A DNA stretch of 20,138 nt from NCBI GenBank assembly GCA_937896305.1, contig CALBND010000151.1, positions 1 to 20,138 of the forward strand, read 5' to 3'. A program made the translations under genes and the position numbers. The DNA is from an uncultured Actinomycetes bacterium (GTDB lineage Bacteria > Actinomycetota > Actinomycetes > S36-B12 > UBA5976). A model generated the notes under the pieces. That model saw only the letters and a list, made by a program, of their open reading frames with translations, made no database searches and had not been told where the DNA came from. Of this stretch, positions 8,304 to 14,899 are shown one piece after another. Numbering within the stretch: the stretch's first letter is position 1; each line of letters starts with the position of its first letter.

Positions 8304-8806
8304 TCTTCACCCGTAACGTCTAAACCTTGTAGGCTTGGTTTTTTTGTTGGAACTACTGGGGTAATCAATTTATTCAACCAGTAAATATCTTGAACACCAC
8401 TTGCAACAATTTGACCAATTTTCAATAAAATATCGACATTATCAGTTTTCAAACATGAGGTTAAACAAAAATCAACATGTGCTTGTTCAGCAGTTATCAA
8501 TTGATTTATACTTGCTACCTGCAGTCCTGTTGGGGTTGGATTAGGTATTGCCTCTGGATCACTAGTCCAAAGTTCAAGATGAGTTATGTGGTTATCTTTT
8601 AATTCTGTTAATTGAATTGTGTAATTAATTTCCTGATTAATCGCTGCAAGATAGATATCAATCAAATCACGCTGGCGAGAAATGAATTCATCAACTAGTA
8701 AATCATCATCACTTGGGGAAAGTACAGAAAAAGGGGGTTTAGCACAAGCACTTAATGCCAGCACACCGCTGGAAGCAAGTAAGGATCTCCTTGTTATCTC
8801 CAGCAT
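8300..8806 (-). CDS. Predicted Tat-exported lipoprotein with ferritin-like helical body
   Basis: A 168-residue protein. The N terminus ITRRSLLASSGVLALSAC combines a twin-arginine RRSLL with a lipobox ending LSAC, so the mature protein should be lipidated at Cys21 and face the outside of the membrane. The body is helical, with TELKDNHITHLELW (HxxH) and LITAEQAHVDF (ExxH), which could supply metal ligands of a ferritin-like bundle. The C terminus is proline- and charge-rich. The ATG has AGGGGG seven bases upstream on the minus strand. It is the first gene of a two-gene operon with the DUF4439 gene and diverges from rimP. The synteny partner in M. tuberculosis is Rv2843, a poorly characterised protein. 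Metal binding is inferred from motifs only. Confidence 0.8.
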   Translation of the reverse strand: MLEITRRSLLASSGVLALSACAKPPFSVLSPSDDDLLVDEFISRQRDLIDIYLAAINQEINYTIQLTELKDNHITHLELWTSDPEAIPNPTPTGLQVASINQLITAEQAHVDFCLTSCLKTDNVDILLKIGQIVASGVQDIYWLNKLITPVVPTKKPSLQGLDVTGEE

Positions 8807-8944
8807 GATTTGACCCCCTGTCTGATAATAGTTAGCCCTTGAATTTTTGACTCGAAAGTAATTGAATTATTCATCAGCGCTACCCTAGACATACAACTGC
8901 AATACCCAACTGAACAGCACTACTTATATGCAACGGAGTTGCCT
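8807..8944. promoter_or_regulatory. Divergent promoter region for the lipoprotein operon and the rimP operon
   Basis: These 138 bases separate two divergent operons. For the minus-strand lipoprotein gene there is a good -10 box TATTAT (complement of 8825-8830), 18 bases before its ATG, without an obvious -35. On the plus strand TTGAAT (8862-8867) and TAGACA (8886-8891), 18 bases apart, could drive rimP, and TTGACT at 8847 is another possible -35. All boxes are consensus matches by eye; only the presence of two divergent starts is firm. Confidence 0.4.
8930..8942 (+). promoter_or_regulatory. Small hairpin holding the rimP Shine-Dalgarno
   Basis: GCAAC and GTTGC form a perfect five-base-pair stem around the loop GGA. 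The SD GGAG (8935-8938) lies in the loop and the first base of the 3' arm. It decides the start: GGAG sits six bases before ATG 8945 but touches the alternative TTG at 8939, so ATG 8945 is chosen. The hairpin may tune initiation of the first cistron of the operon. Confidence 0.4.
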
Positions 8945-9406
8945 ATGTCCTCACGAGAACATATCTTGCAACTAATTGAACCTGTTGTAGCTAGTTTTGG
9001 CCTAGATCTAGAAGATGTCGAAATTAAACAAGCGGGCAAGCACTCGATAGTGCAAATTTTCGTTGATAAAGACGGTGGCATTGATCTTGATCAAGTTGCC
9101 CAAGTTTCCAGTAAAATCTCTGAAACCCTTGACGAAAAAGCGGCAATGGGTGAGCGTGCATACACACTTGATGTGGGTTCTCCTGGAATTGATCGACCAC
9201 TAGTTTTAGAAAGACATTGGCGAAGAAATATTGGAAGATTAGTAAAAATAAATTCAGGATCAAATTCAGACATTGGAAGAATAATTTCAATCAATGATGA
9301 TCAAGTCGTAGTTGATGTAAAAGGCAAAGAAAGAGTTTTCTCACTAGATAAAATTGATAATGCTTTTATACAAATTGAATTTAATCCTAAGAAGCGTGAT
9401 AAATAA
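8945..9406 (+). CDS. rimP: Ribosome maturation factor RimP
   Basis: RimP helps mature the 30S subunit, acting near S12 and the decoding region. The 153-residue protein has the two-domain RimP layout. The N-terminal alpha/beta domain contains LIEPVVASFGLDLEDVEI and VQIFVDKDGGIDLDQVAQVS, with the family's YTLDVGSPGIDRPLVLERHW. An SH3-like C-terminal domain follows (GRIISINDDQVVVDV). The start is ATG 8945, set by GGAG at 8935-8938. The stop TAA overlaps the nusA ATG by one base (TAATG), a typical coupled junction. It heads the operon rimP-nusA-ylxR-infB, an order conserved across bacteria. Confidence 0.96.
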   Translation: MSSREHILQLIEPVVASFGLDLEDVEIKQAGKHSIVQIFVDKDGGIDLDQVAQVSSKISETLDEKAAMGERAYTLDVGSPGIDRPLVLERHWRRNIGRLVKINSGSNSDIGRIISINDDQVVVDVKGKERVFSLDKIDNAFIQIEFNPKKRDK

Positions 9407-10398
9407 TGGATATTGATATCAAAGCACTCAAACAATTAGTAAAAGAACGTGAAATGACCTGGGAAAGAGTTGCCTCAGCAATTGAAGAAGCGCTGTTAGC
9501 TGCCTATAACAAAAATTCTGGATCAAGTCCTAACGCAAAAGTTACCCTAGATCGAGTTACGGGACATGTTTCAGTGATGGTCACAAAATTTAATGAAGAT
9601 GGAACTTTTGACAAAGTAATTGATGATACTCCAGAAGATTTTGCCCGAGTTGCAGCTGCAACTGCTAAACAAGTTTTGTATTTAAAAATGAGAGATGTAA
9701 ATGATGACAAGGTCTTTAAAGACTTTCAAACAAAAGAGAATTCAATAATTTCAGGTGTAATCCAACAAGGTAGAGATCCAAGTTTAATAGATGTAAAAAT
9801 TGCTGACGGGGTCGAAGGTTTTATTCCAGTTCAAGAACAAGTTCCAGGTGAAAGTTATGTTCATGGAAATAGAATAAAGACTTTTATTGTTTCTGTTAGA
9901 AAAGGTCAAAAGGGTCCACAAATAACTCTCTCCAGAACTCATCCTGGTTTAGTCAGGGGACTATTCGAATTAGAAGCACCTGAAGTTGCACAAGGAGTTG
10001 TAGAAATTATTTCTGTGGCAAGAGAATCAGGGCACAGAACTAAAATTGCAGTGTTGTCACATGATCCACAAATAAGTCCAAAGGGCACATGTATTGGTCC
10101 CATGGGGCAAAGAGTTAGAAATGTGATGAATGAATTAAATGGTGAAAAAATTGACATTGTCGATTTTTCACTAGACCCAGCAGTTTTTATCGCTAATGCT
10201 TTAAGTCCTGCAAAAGTTTCAAGTGTCACAATTGTTGATTTGGAAGCAAGATCTGCACAAGTGGTAGTTCCAGATTTTCAACTATCCTTAGCGATTGGTC
10301 GAGAGGGTCAAAATGCTCGATTAGCTGCCAGGCTAACGGGTTGGAAAATAGATATTCGTTCAGATGCTAAACCAACTTCGAGTAATGTGATTGTTTAG
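9406..10398 (+). CDS. nusA: Transcription termination/antitermination factor NusA
   Basis: NusA binds RNA polymerase and nascent RNA and modulates pausing, termination and rRNA antitermination. The 330 residues match the short actinobacterial form without the C-terminal acidic repeats of E. coli. Order: N-terminal polymerase-binding domain (1 to about 105), S1 domain (about 110-180, GVIQQGRDPSLIDVKI and IKTFIVSV), KH1 (about 200-275, with SPKGTCIGPMGQRVRNV, GPMG at 231-234), and KH2 (about 276-325, AIGREGQNARLAARLTGWKI, GREG at 298-301). The KH1 GPMG replaces the common GxxG. It is translationally coupled to rimP by the TAATG overlap, and its end overlaps ylxR by eight bases. Confidence 0.98.
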   Translation: MDIDIKALKQLVKEREMTWERVASAIEEALLAAYNKNSGSSPNAKVTLDRVTGHVSVMVTKFNEDGTFDKVIDDTPEDFARVAAATAKQVLYLKMRDVNDDKVFKDFQTKENSIISGVIQQGRDPSLIDVKIADGVEGFIPVQEQVPGESYVHGNRIKTFIVSVRKGQKGPQITLSRTHPGLVRGLFELEAPEVAQGVVEIISVARESGHRTKIAVLSHDPQISPKGTCIGPMGQRVRNVMNELNGEKIDIVDFSLDPAVFIANALSPAKVSSVTIVDLEARSAQVVVPDFQLSLAIGREGQNARLAARLTGWKIDIRSDAKPTSSNVIV

Positions 10399-10705
10399 AT
10401 TTTTGAAAAAAATTGTTTATCGAACTTGTGTTGGTTGTAAAAAAGTTGATGCCAAAAAGAATATGATCCGCTTAATTGTTAAAGATCAAGAATTAATAAT
10501 TGATCAAAAAAAACGTCTAGGCCAACGTGGAGCTAGTCTGCATCCGCTGGCAAAATGTCTAAATTTTGCTATAAAATCAAGAGCTTTTCATAGAGCCTTT
10601 AAATACAGCGGCGCGTTAAACACCTCTCAAGTCCAAGCAAATCTGACCGGTGAAGTACCCTTAATAAGTAGTAACAATCAAAACCTTACGGAGAAAACCC
10701 AATGA
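10391..10705 (+). CDS. ylxR: YlxR-family (DUF448) small RNA-binding-like protein
   Basis: A 104-residue protein of the YlxR/DUF448 family, always found between nusA and infB. Recognisable blocks are RTCVGCKKVDAKKNMIRLI, then RLGQRGASLHPLAKCLNFAIKSRAFHRAF. The family is thought to bind nucleic acid and has been linked to RNase P and to nucleoid-associated regulation in Firmicutes; its role in Actinobacteria is unclear. The start is uncertain. TTG 10391 lies directly after an in-frame TGA and overlaps the nusA end by eight bases; TTG 10403 is the other candidate and starts closer to RTCVGC. The stop TGA overlaps the ATG of a micro-ORF as ATGA. The poorly conserved tail after residue 75 may be lineage-specific. 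Confidence 0.9.
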   Translation: MFRFLKKIVYRTCVGCKKVDAKKNMIRLIVKDQELIIDQKKRLGQRGASLHPLAKCLNFAIKSRAFHRAFKYSGALNTSQVQANLTGEVPLISSNNQNLTEKTQ

Positions 10706-10750
10706 GCACTAAATGAGCGCTTCGAAATGAAGGCTTTTTCAGTGAACTAA
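10702..10750 (+). other. Chain of three micro-ORFs joined by ATGA overlaps, between ylxR and infB
   Basis: Three tiny reading frames follow ylxR without a gap: MSTK (10702-10716), MSASK (10713-10730) and MKAFSVN (10727-10750). The ylxR stop and the first ATG share ATGA, and so do the next two junctions, so a ribosome could in principle terminate and restart three times before reaching the infB leader. GGAG at 10690-10693 is eight bases before the first ATG. The overlaps are read directly; that they are translated is inference, and chance is a real alternative in a 49-base span. Confidence 0.3.
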
Positions 10751-10760
10751 GGCTTTGGAC

Positions 10761-10795
10761 TAATCCCTGTCCATTGCCCGAGGCAGGAGAGATTA
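10761..10795 (+). promoter_or_regulatory. Stem-loop that would sequester the infB ribosome binding site
   Basis: TAATC (10761-10765) pairs with GATTA (10791-10795), CCTG (10766-10769) with CAGG (10784-10787), and CC (10771-10772) with GG (10782-10783). The result is an 11-pair stem with a one-base bulge (T10770) and a three-base bulge (10788-10790). The SD AGGAG (10785-10789), nine bases before the TTG start of infB, lies in the 3' arm and bulge. A competing small hairpin TGCC/GGCA (10775-10785) could form instead. The pairing is seen in the sequence; a regulatory role is inferred. Confidence 0.45.
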
Positions 10796-10798
10796 GCG

Positions 10799-13441
10799 TT
10801 GTCAAAGATTCGTGTGTACGAACTTGCTCAAGAGCTTGGCTATGAAAGCAAAGTTGTTTTAGCCAAACTTCAAGAAATGGGCGAATTTGTTCGTTCTGCC
10901 TCCAGTACCATTGAGTTACCTGTTGCCAATCGCCTGAAATCGGCATTACCGGCTAAAGAAGCTAAACCTAAAAAAGTTGCTGCACCCAAAAAACCTGTTG
11001 AAGTTCAAGTTGAAACCCCTGTTGAAGTCATAGAACCCACTCCAACTCCACAAATTCCAAGTACTCCAATTCCAACTTCAGTTAAACCTGCTGGTCCAAG
11101 ACCTGGCAATAATCCTTTCGGATCTCAAACTCCACCGCCACGTCCACCAGCTCCAAGACCTGGTAACAATCCTTTCGGTGCTCCAGCAGCACCACGTCCT
11201 CCAACTCCAGGGGGAATGCCACGCCCAATGAGCAGACCCGGAGCTCCTCGACCAAACGGTCCAGGTGCCCCAAGACCTGGTGGACCGAGTCGCGGTCCTG
11301 GTGGACCTGGTGGTTTTGGCGGTCCTCGTCCTGGTGGACCTGGTCGCGGTCCTGGTGGTCCTGGTGGTTTTGGCGGTCCACGTCCTGGTGGACCTGGTCG
11401 CGGTCCTGGTGGTCCTGGTGGTTTTGGTGCACCTAGACCTGGACAAGGCGGAGGAATTCCTGGAGTTCCAGGTGTACAACCAAGTGGTCGTCCTGGACAA
11501 AGACCAGGGGCTCGTGGTGGCGCAGCTGGCGCATTTGGTCGCCAAGGAGGCGCAAATAAAAAACGTTCAAAGTCGAAACGTGAAAAACGTCAAGAGTTTG
11601 AAGATTTCATGGAAGCTCCACAACTTGGTGGAGTGCAATTACCAAAAGGTGATGGTCGAGTAATTCGTTTAAGCAGAGGTTCATCACTAATGGATCTGGG
11701 CGAAAAAATTGGTGCTAATCCGGCAAGTTTAGTTACAGCACTATTTCATTTAGGTGAAATGGCAACTGCCACACAATCCTTACCTGATGAAACTTTGCAA
11801 GTTTTAGGTGTGGAATTAAATTTTGATATTCAAGTTGTTTCACCAGAAGATGAAGACCGTGAATTATTAGATTCATTTGATGTTTCATTTGGTGAAGATG
11901 AAGGCGAACTAGTTATAAGACCACCGGTAGTAACAATCATGGGTCACGTTGATCATGGTAAAACTCTTTTGCTTGACACAATTCGTTCGGCCAATGTGGC
12001 AGGTGGTGAAGCAGGTGGAATCACTCAACACATTGGTGCTTACCAAATAACAGCTAATGTTGCCGGTGAAGATAGAAAAATAACTTTCATTGATACTCCA
12101 GGCCACGAAGCTTTTACCGCAATGCGTGCTCGTGGTGCCAAAGTTACAGACATTGCAGTCTTAGTAATAGCTGCAGATGATGGCGTAAAACCACAAACAA
12201 TTGAAGCACTGAATCATGCCCAAGCAGCATCAGTTCCAATTGTGGTTGCTGTGAACAAAATTGATAAAGAAGGCGCTGATGCAAATAAAGTGCGTGGACA
12301 ACTTTCTGAATACGGATTACTACCAGAAGAATACGGCGGTAACTCAATGTTTGTTGATGTATCCGCAAAATCTGGTTTGGGAATCGATAAATTATTAGAA
12401 TCAATTATTTTAACTGCAGATGCTGCTCTTGATTTACGTTCCAGTGAAACTCAACAAGCACAAGGTGTTGCCATTGAAGCCCATCTTGATAAAGGTCGTG
12501 GACCTGTAGCAACAGTGTTGGTGCAACGAGGAACGCTAAGAGCTGGTGATTCAGTTGTTGTTGGCGATGCGCACGGACGAGTTCGCGCAATGTTGGATGA
12601 TGCTGGGAAAAATGTTGAATTTGCTGGACCATCGTTTCCAGTGCAGGTACTTGGTTTAACAAATGTTCCTGGCGCAGGTGACACATTCTTGGTAGTGGAT
12701 GAAGATCGAGTTGCCAGACAAATTGCGCAAGCTAGATCTGCTCGCGATCGAAATGCACTACTTGCCAGAAGCAAGAAGCGTCACACTCTGGAAGATGTTC
12801 TCGACACTTTGAAAAAAGGTGAAACTCAAGAATTGCGCTTAATTATTAAGGGCGATGTTTCTGGATCGGTGGAAGCACTTGAAGATTCCTTAATGAAACT
12901 TGAAGTTGGCGAAGATGTTGAATTGCGGGTAATTCATCGCGGAGTTGGTGCAATTGTTAATAGCGATGTTGATTTAGCTGTTGCCTCAGATGCCATCATC
13001 ATCGGATTTAACGTTAAAGCTGAATCTGGTGCCCGAGAAATGGCAGATAAAGAAGGAGTGGAGCTTCGCTACTACTCAATTATTTATCAGGCAATTGAAG
13101 ATATTGAAAGAGCACTTAAAGGCAAACTTAAACCAATCTTTGAAGAAGTGCGGCTAGGATCAGCTGAAATTAGAGAAGTATTTAAATCAAGCAAAGTTGG
13201 AGCTATTGCTGGTGTAATTGTTCGTGACGGTGTTATTAAACGTAACTCTAAAGCAAGAATTAGTCGTGATGGCAAATTACTTTCAGAAAACTTAAGTATT
13301 TCTTCACTAAGAAGATTTAAAGATGATGTTTCTGAATTAAAAGATGGCTTCGAAGGCGGTATTTCTTTTGCTGATTTCAACGATTTAACTGTGGATGATG
13401 TTATTGAAACTTACGAACTTCGCGAAAAACCACGTAGTTAA
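10799..13441 (+). CDS. infB: Translation initiation factor IF-2
   Basis: IF2 is the GTPase that places fMet-tRNA on the 30S subunit and promotes 50S joining. The start is TTG at 10799, supported by AGGAG nine bases upstream and by the conserved actinobacterial opening SKIRVYELAQELGYESKVVL. The layout of 880 residues: IF2-N helical domain (1-50), a low-complexity Pro/Gly/Arg linker (about 55-255) with NNPFG motifs and an 18-residue tandem repeat, a basic stretch GGANKKRSKSKREKRQEFED, and a second IF2-N domain (about 290-345). The G domain has G1 GHVDHGKT at 382-389, G3 DTPGHEAF at 432-439 and G4 NKID at 486-489. Domains II, III and IV follow and end near ELREKPRS. rbfA starts eight bases downstream. 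The size is typical of Actinobacteria. Confidence 0.98.
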   Translation: MSKIRVYELAQELGYESKVVLAKLQEMGEFVRSASSTIELPVANRLKSALPAKEAKPKKVAAPKKPVEVQVETPVEVIEPTPTPQIPSTPIPTSVKPAGPRPGNNPFGSQTPPPRPPAPRPGNNPFGAPAAPRPPTPGGMPRPMSRPGAPRPNGPGAPRPGGPSRGPGGPGGFGGPRPGGPGRGPGGPGGFGGPRPGGPGRGPGGPGGFGAPRPGQGGGIPGVPGVQPSGRPGQRPGARGGAAGAFGRQGGANKKRSKSKREKRQEFEDFMEAPQLGGVQLPKGDGRVIRLSRGSSLMDLGEKIGANPASLVTALFHLGEMATATQSLPDETLQVLGVELNFDIQVVSPEDEDRELLDSFDVSFGEDEGELVIRPPVVTIMGHVDHGKTLLLDTIRSANVAGGEAGGITQHIGAYQITANVAGEDRKITFIDTPGHEAFTAMRARGAKVTDIAVLVIAADDGVKPQTIEALNHAQAASVPIVVAVNKIDKEGADANKVRGQLSEYGLLPEEYGGNSMFVDVSAKSGLGIDKLLESIILTADAALDLRSSETQQAQGVAIEAHLDKGRGPVATVLVQRGTLRAGDSVVVGDAHGRVRAMLDDAGKNVEFAGPSFPVQVLGLTNVPGAGDTFLVVDEDRVARQIAQARSARDRNALLARSKKRHTLEDVLDTLKKGETQELRLIIKGDVSGSVEALEDSLMKLEVGEDVELRVIHRGVGAIVNSDVDLAVASDAIIIGFNVKAESGAREMADKEGVELRYYSIIYQAIEDIERALKGKLKPIFEEVRLGSAEIREVFKSSKVGAIAGVIVRDGVIKRNSKARISRDGKLLSENLSISSLRRFKDDVSELKDGFEGGISFADFNDLTVDDVIETYELREKPRS
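11267..11428 (+). repeat. Three tandem 54-base coding repeats in the infB linker
   Basis: Three in-frame 54-base units (11267-11320, 11321-11374, 11375-11428) encode 18-residue copies of GPRPGGPGRGPGGPGGFG. Copies 2 and 3 are almost identical at the DNA level, and copy 1 differs (APRP, PSRG). The sequence is locally much richer in G+C than its surroundings because Gly, Pro and Arg codons dominate. It lies in the disordered linker and could vary in copy number between strains. Confidence 0.95.
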
Positions 13442-13449
13442 GAGTCAAC

Positions 13450-13893
13450 ATGAGTGAAGCTAGAACTAGAAGAGTCGCAGATCGAATTAAAGAAACAGTT
13501 GCCCTGTTGCTTGAAACTCGAGTAAAAGACCCACGTTTGGGTTTTGTCACAATCACTGAAGTGCGTATTACTGGGGATTTAAGAGAAGCCACAGTTTTCT
13601 ATACAGTTTTAGGTGAAGCAGACAAAATTGCAAGCACCAAAGTTGCATTGGAATCAGCTAAAGGAATGTTGCGTTCTGAAGTCGGCAAAGCATTAGGTAT
13701 TCGATATACCCCGTCATTGCAATTTATGTTAGATGGAATTCCAGAAAATGCTGCCCATATTTCAGAAATCTTAAGAACTGCTAAAGAAAGAGATGAAGAA
13801 CTTCACTCGATAGCGAAAAGTGGTAGTTACGCTGCGGGAGAAGATCCTTACCGACATAAAGATCGCGATGACTCAAAACAGTCAAACAGTTAA
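13450..13893 (+). CDS. rbfA: 30S ribosome-binding factor RbfA
   Basis: RbfA binds immature 30S subunits and assists processing of the 16S rRNA 5' end, notably in the cold. The 147-residue protein has the KH-like fold signature: TRRVADRIKETVALLL, VKDPRLGFVTITEVRITGD with LREATVFYTVLG, then ALESAKGMLRSEVGKALGIR and PSLQFMLDG. The C-terminal tail is charged (DPYRHKDRDDSKQSNS), common in Actinobacteria. ATG 13450 is eight bases after the infB stop. The 3' end overlaps truB by 26 bases, whereas many actinobacteria have a DHH phosphoesterase gene (and often a MATE transporter gene) between these two. Confidence 0.97.
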   Translation: MSEARTRRVADRIKETVALLLETRVKDPRLGFVTITEVRITGDLREATVFYTVLGEADKIASTKVALESAKGMLRSEVGKALGIRYTPSLQFMLDGIPENAAHISEILRTAKERDEELHSIAKSGSYAAGEDPYRHKDRDDSKQSNS

Positions 13894-14782
13894 AGAAATT
13901 CATGGGTTTGTCATCGTTGATAAACCTGTTGGAATGACTTCACATGATGTGGTGCATCAGGTTAGAAAAATTGCTAACACTAAAAAAGTTGGTCACGCCG
14001 GAACCCTTGATCCAGATGCCACTGGAGTTTTAGTAGTGGGATTAGGAAAAGCCACACGTTTACTAACATTTATTGTTGGAGATAACAAAACTTATCAAGC
14101 AACCATTCGTTTGGGAAAAGCAACTACGACAGATGATGCTCAAGGTGAAACTGTAAGTGAAACATCAAGTGAGCATTTAAATGAAGATGAAATAAAAAAT
14201 GCCATTGAAACTTTTATTGGGGATATTCAACAAGTACCATCTTCGGTAAGTGCTATAAAAGTTGATGGCAAAAGAGCTTATGATTTAGTTCGAAAAGGTG
14301 AAAGTGTTGAGTTAACACCAAGAGCTGTGCACATCAGTGCTATTGATATTCATGAAATAAATAAAATTGATAAATATGTAGATGTACAAATCACAGTTCA
14401 CTGTTCATCAGGAACCTACATCAGAGCAATTGCCAGAGATTTAGGTAACAAATTAAATGTAGGTGGCCATATTACAAATTTAAGAAGACTACAATCTGGT
14501 CGCTGGTCAATTTCACAAGCACAAAGTTTAGAAAATTTGAAATCAGCTGGAATATCAATTATTTCAATGGCAGAAGTTGCAACCGCAATTTTTCCAAGTG
14601 TTGAAGTGGGAATGATTGAAGTGCAAGATTTTGTTCATGGTCGAAGTGTCAGAGTGCCCCACACTCCAGCAGAAACTTTAGCTGTAATTGATAAAACACC
14701 TAGTCTGGTAGCACTTGCCGAAGGAGATGGCATGATGTTAAAACCTCATGTAGTTTTTGCAACTGGATCTGTTGGAGTTTAG
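13868..14782 (+). CDS. truB: tRNA pseudouridine(55) synthase TruB
   Basis: TruB forms pseudouridine 55 in the T-loop of tRNAs. The 304-residue protein opens GFVIVDKPVGMTSHDVVHQV and has the catalytic block GHAGTLDPDATGVLVVGLGKATR, with nucleophile Asp48. Further family motifs are TYQATIRLGKATTTDDAQGE, VPSSVSAIKVDGKRAYDLVRKG, and SSGTYIRAIARDLG with LRRLQSGRW. A small PUA-like C-terminal part (about 245-304) is present. ATG 13868 is preferred: it leads into MTQNSQTVKEIHGFVIVDKP. A longer frame from 13820 would overlap rbfA by 74 bases and adds sequence not typical of the family. The overlap with rbfA is 26 bases. Confidence 0.97.
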   Translation: MTQNSQTVKEIHGFVIVDKPVGMTSHDVVHQVRKIANTKKVGHAGTLDPDATGVLVVGLGKATRLLTFIVGDNKTYQATIRLGKATTTDDAQGETVSETSSEHLNEDEIKNAIETFIGDIQQVPSSVSAIKVDGKRAYDLVRKGESVELTPRAVHISAIDIHEINKIDKYVDVQITVHCSSGTYIRAIARDLGNKLNVGGHITNLRRLQSGRWSISQAQSLENLKSAGISIISMAEVATAIFPSVEVGMIEVQDFVHGRSVRVPHTPAETLAVIDKTPSLVALAEGDGMMLKPHVVFATGSVGV

Positions 14783-14899
14783 GAAACAATGTCAAAAGAT
14801 TCAGGTTACTGATGAGGCATGTCAATAGCAAATTAAAGAACTATTTAGTAACGAATTAAACTGTTGTTTGGATAACAAACAAGACAATGAGGATAATAA
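14783..14899 (+). promoter_or_regulatory. Leader between truB and ribF with micro-ORFs and a hairpin
   Basis: This 117-base gap holds two small frames in tandem: MSKDSGY (14789-14812, AGGAAAC just upstream) and a 15-codon frame MRHVNSKLKNYLVTN (14812-14859), joined as TGATG. It also holds a perfect seven-base-pair hairpin, TTGTTTG (14864-14870) and CAAACAA (14876-14882) around GATAA. The hairpin ends just before the ribF SD GAGGA (14889-14893). No FMN-riboswitch-like architecture is seen. Translation of the small frames and a role for the hairpin are inference. Confidence 0.35.

Noticed and set aside
8939..8944. TTG at 8939 as rimP start
   Set aside because: The GGAG SD abuts it with no spacer; ATG 8945 has a six-base spacer.
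11267..11428. CRISPR-like array
   Set aside because: The repeats are contiguous, in frame with infB and have no spacers.
11078..11545. Long minus-strand and alternate-frame ORFs across the infB linker
   Set aside because: They are low-complexity (Thr/Arg/Trp or Val/Leu repeats) and arise from the Gly/Pro/Arg-rich infB codons; no SD and no recognisable domain.
14783..14899. FMN riboswitch upstream of ribF
   Set aside because: The 117-base gap is too short and lacks the multi-helix junction of the FMN aptamer; only one A/T-rich hairpin is present.
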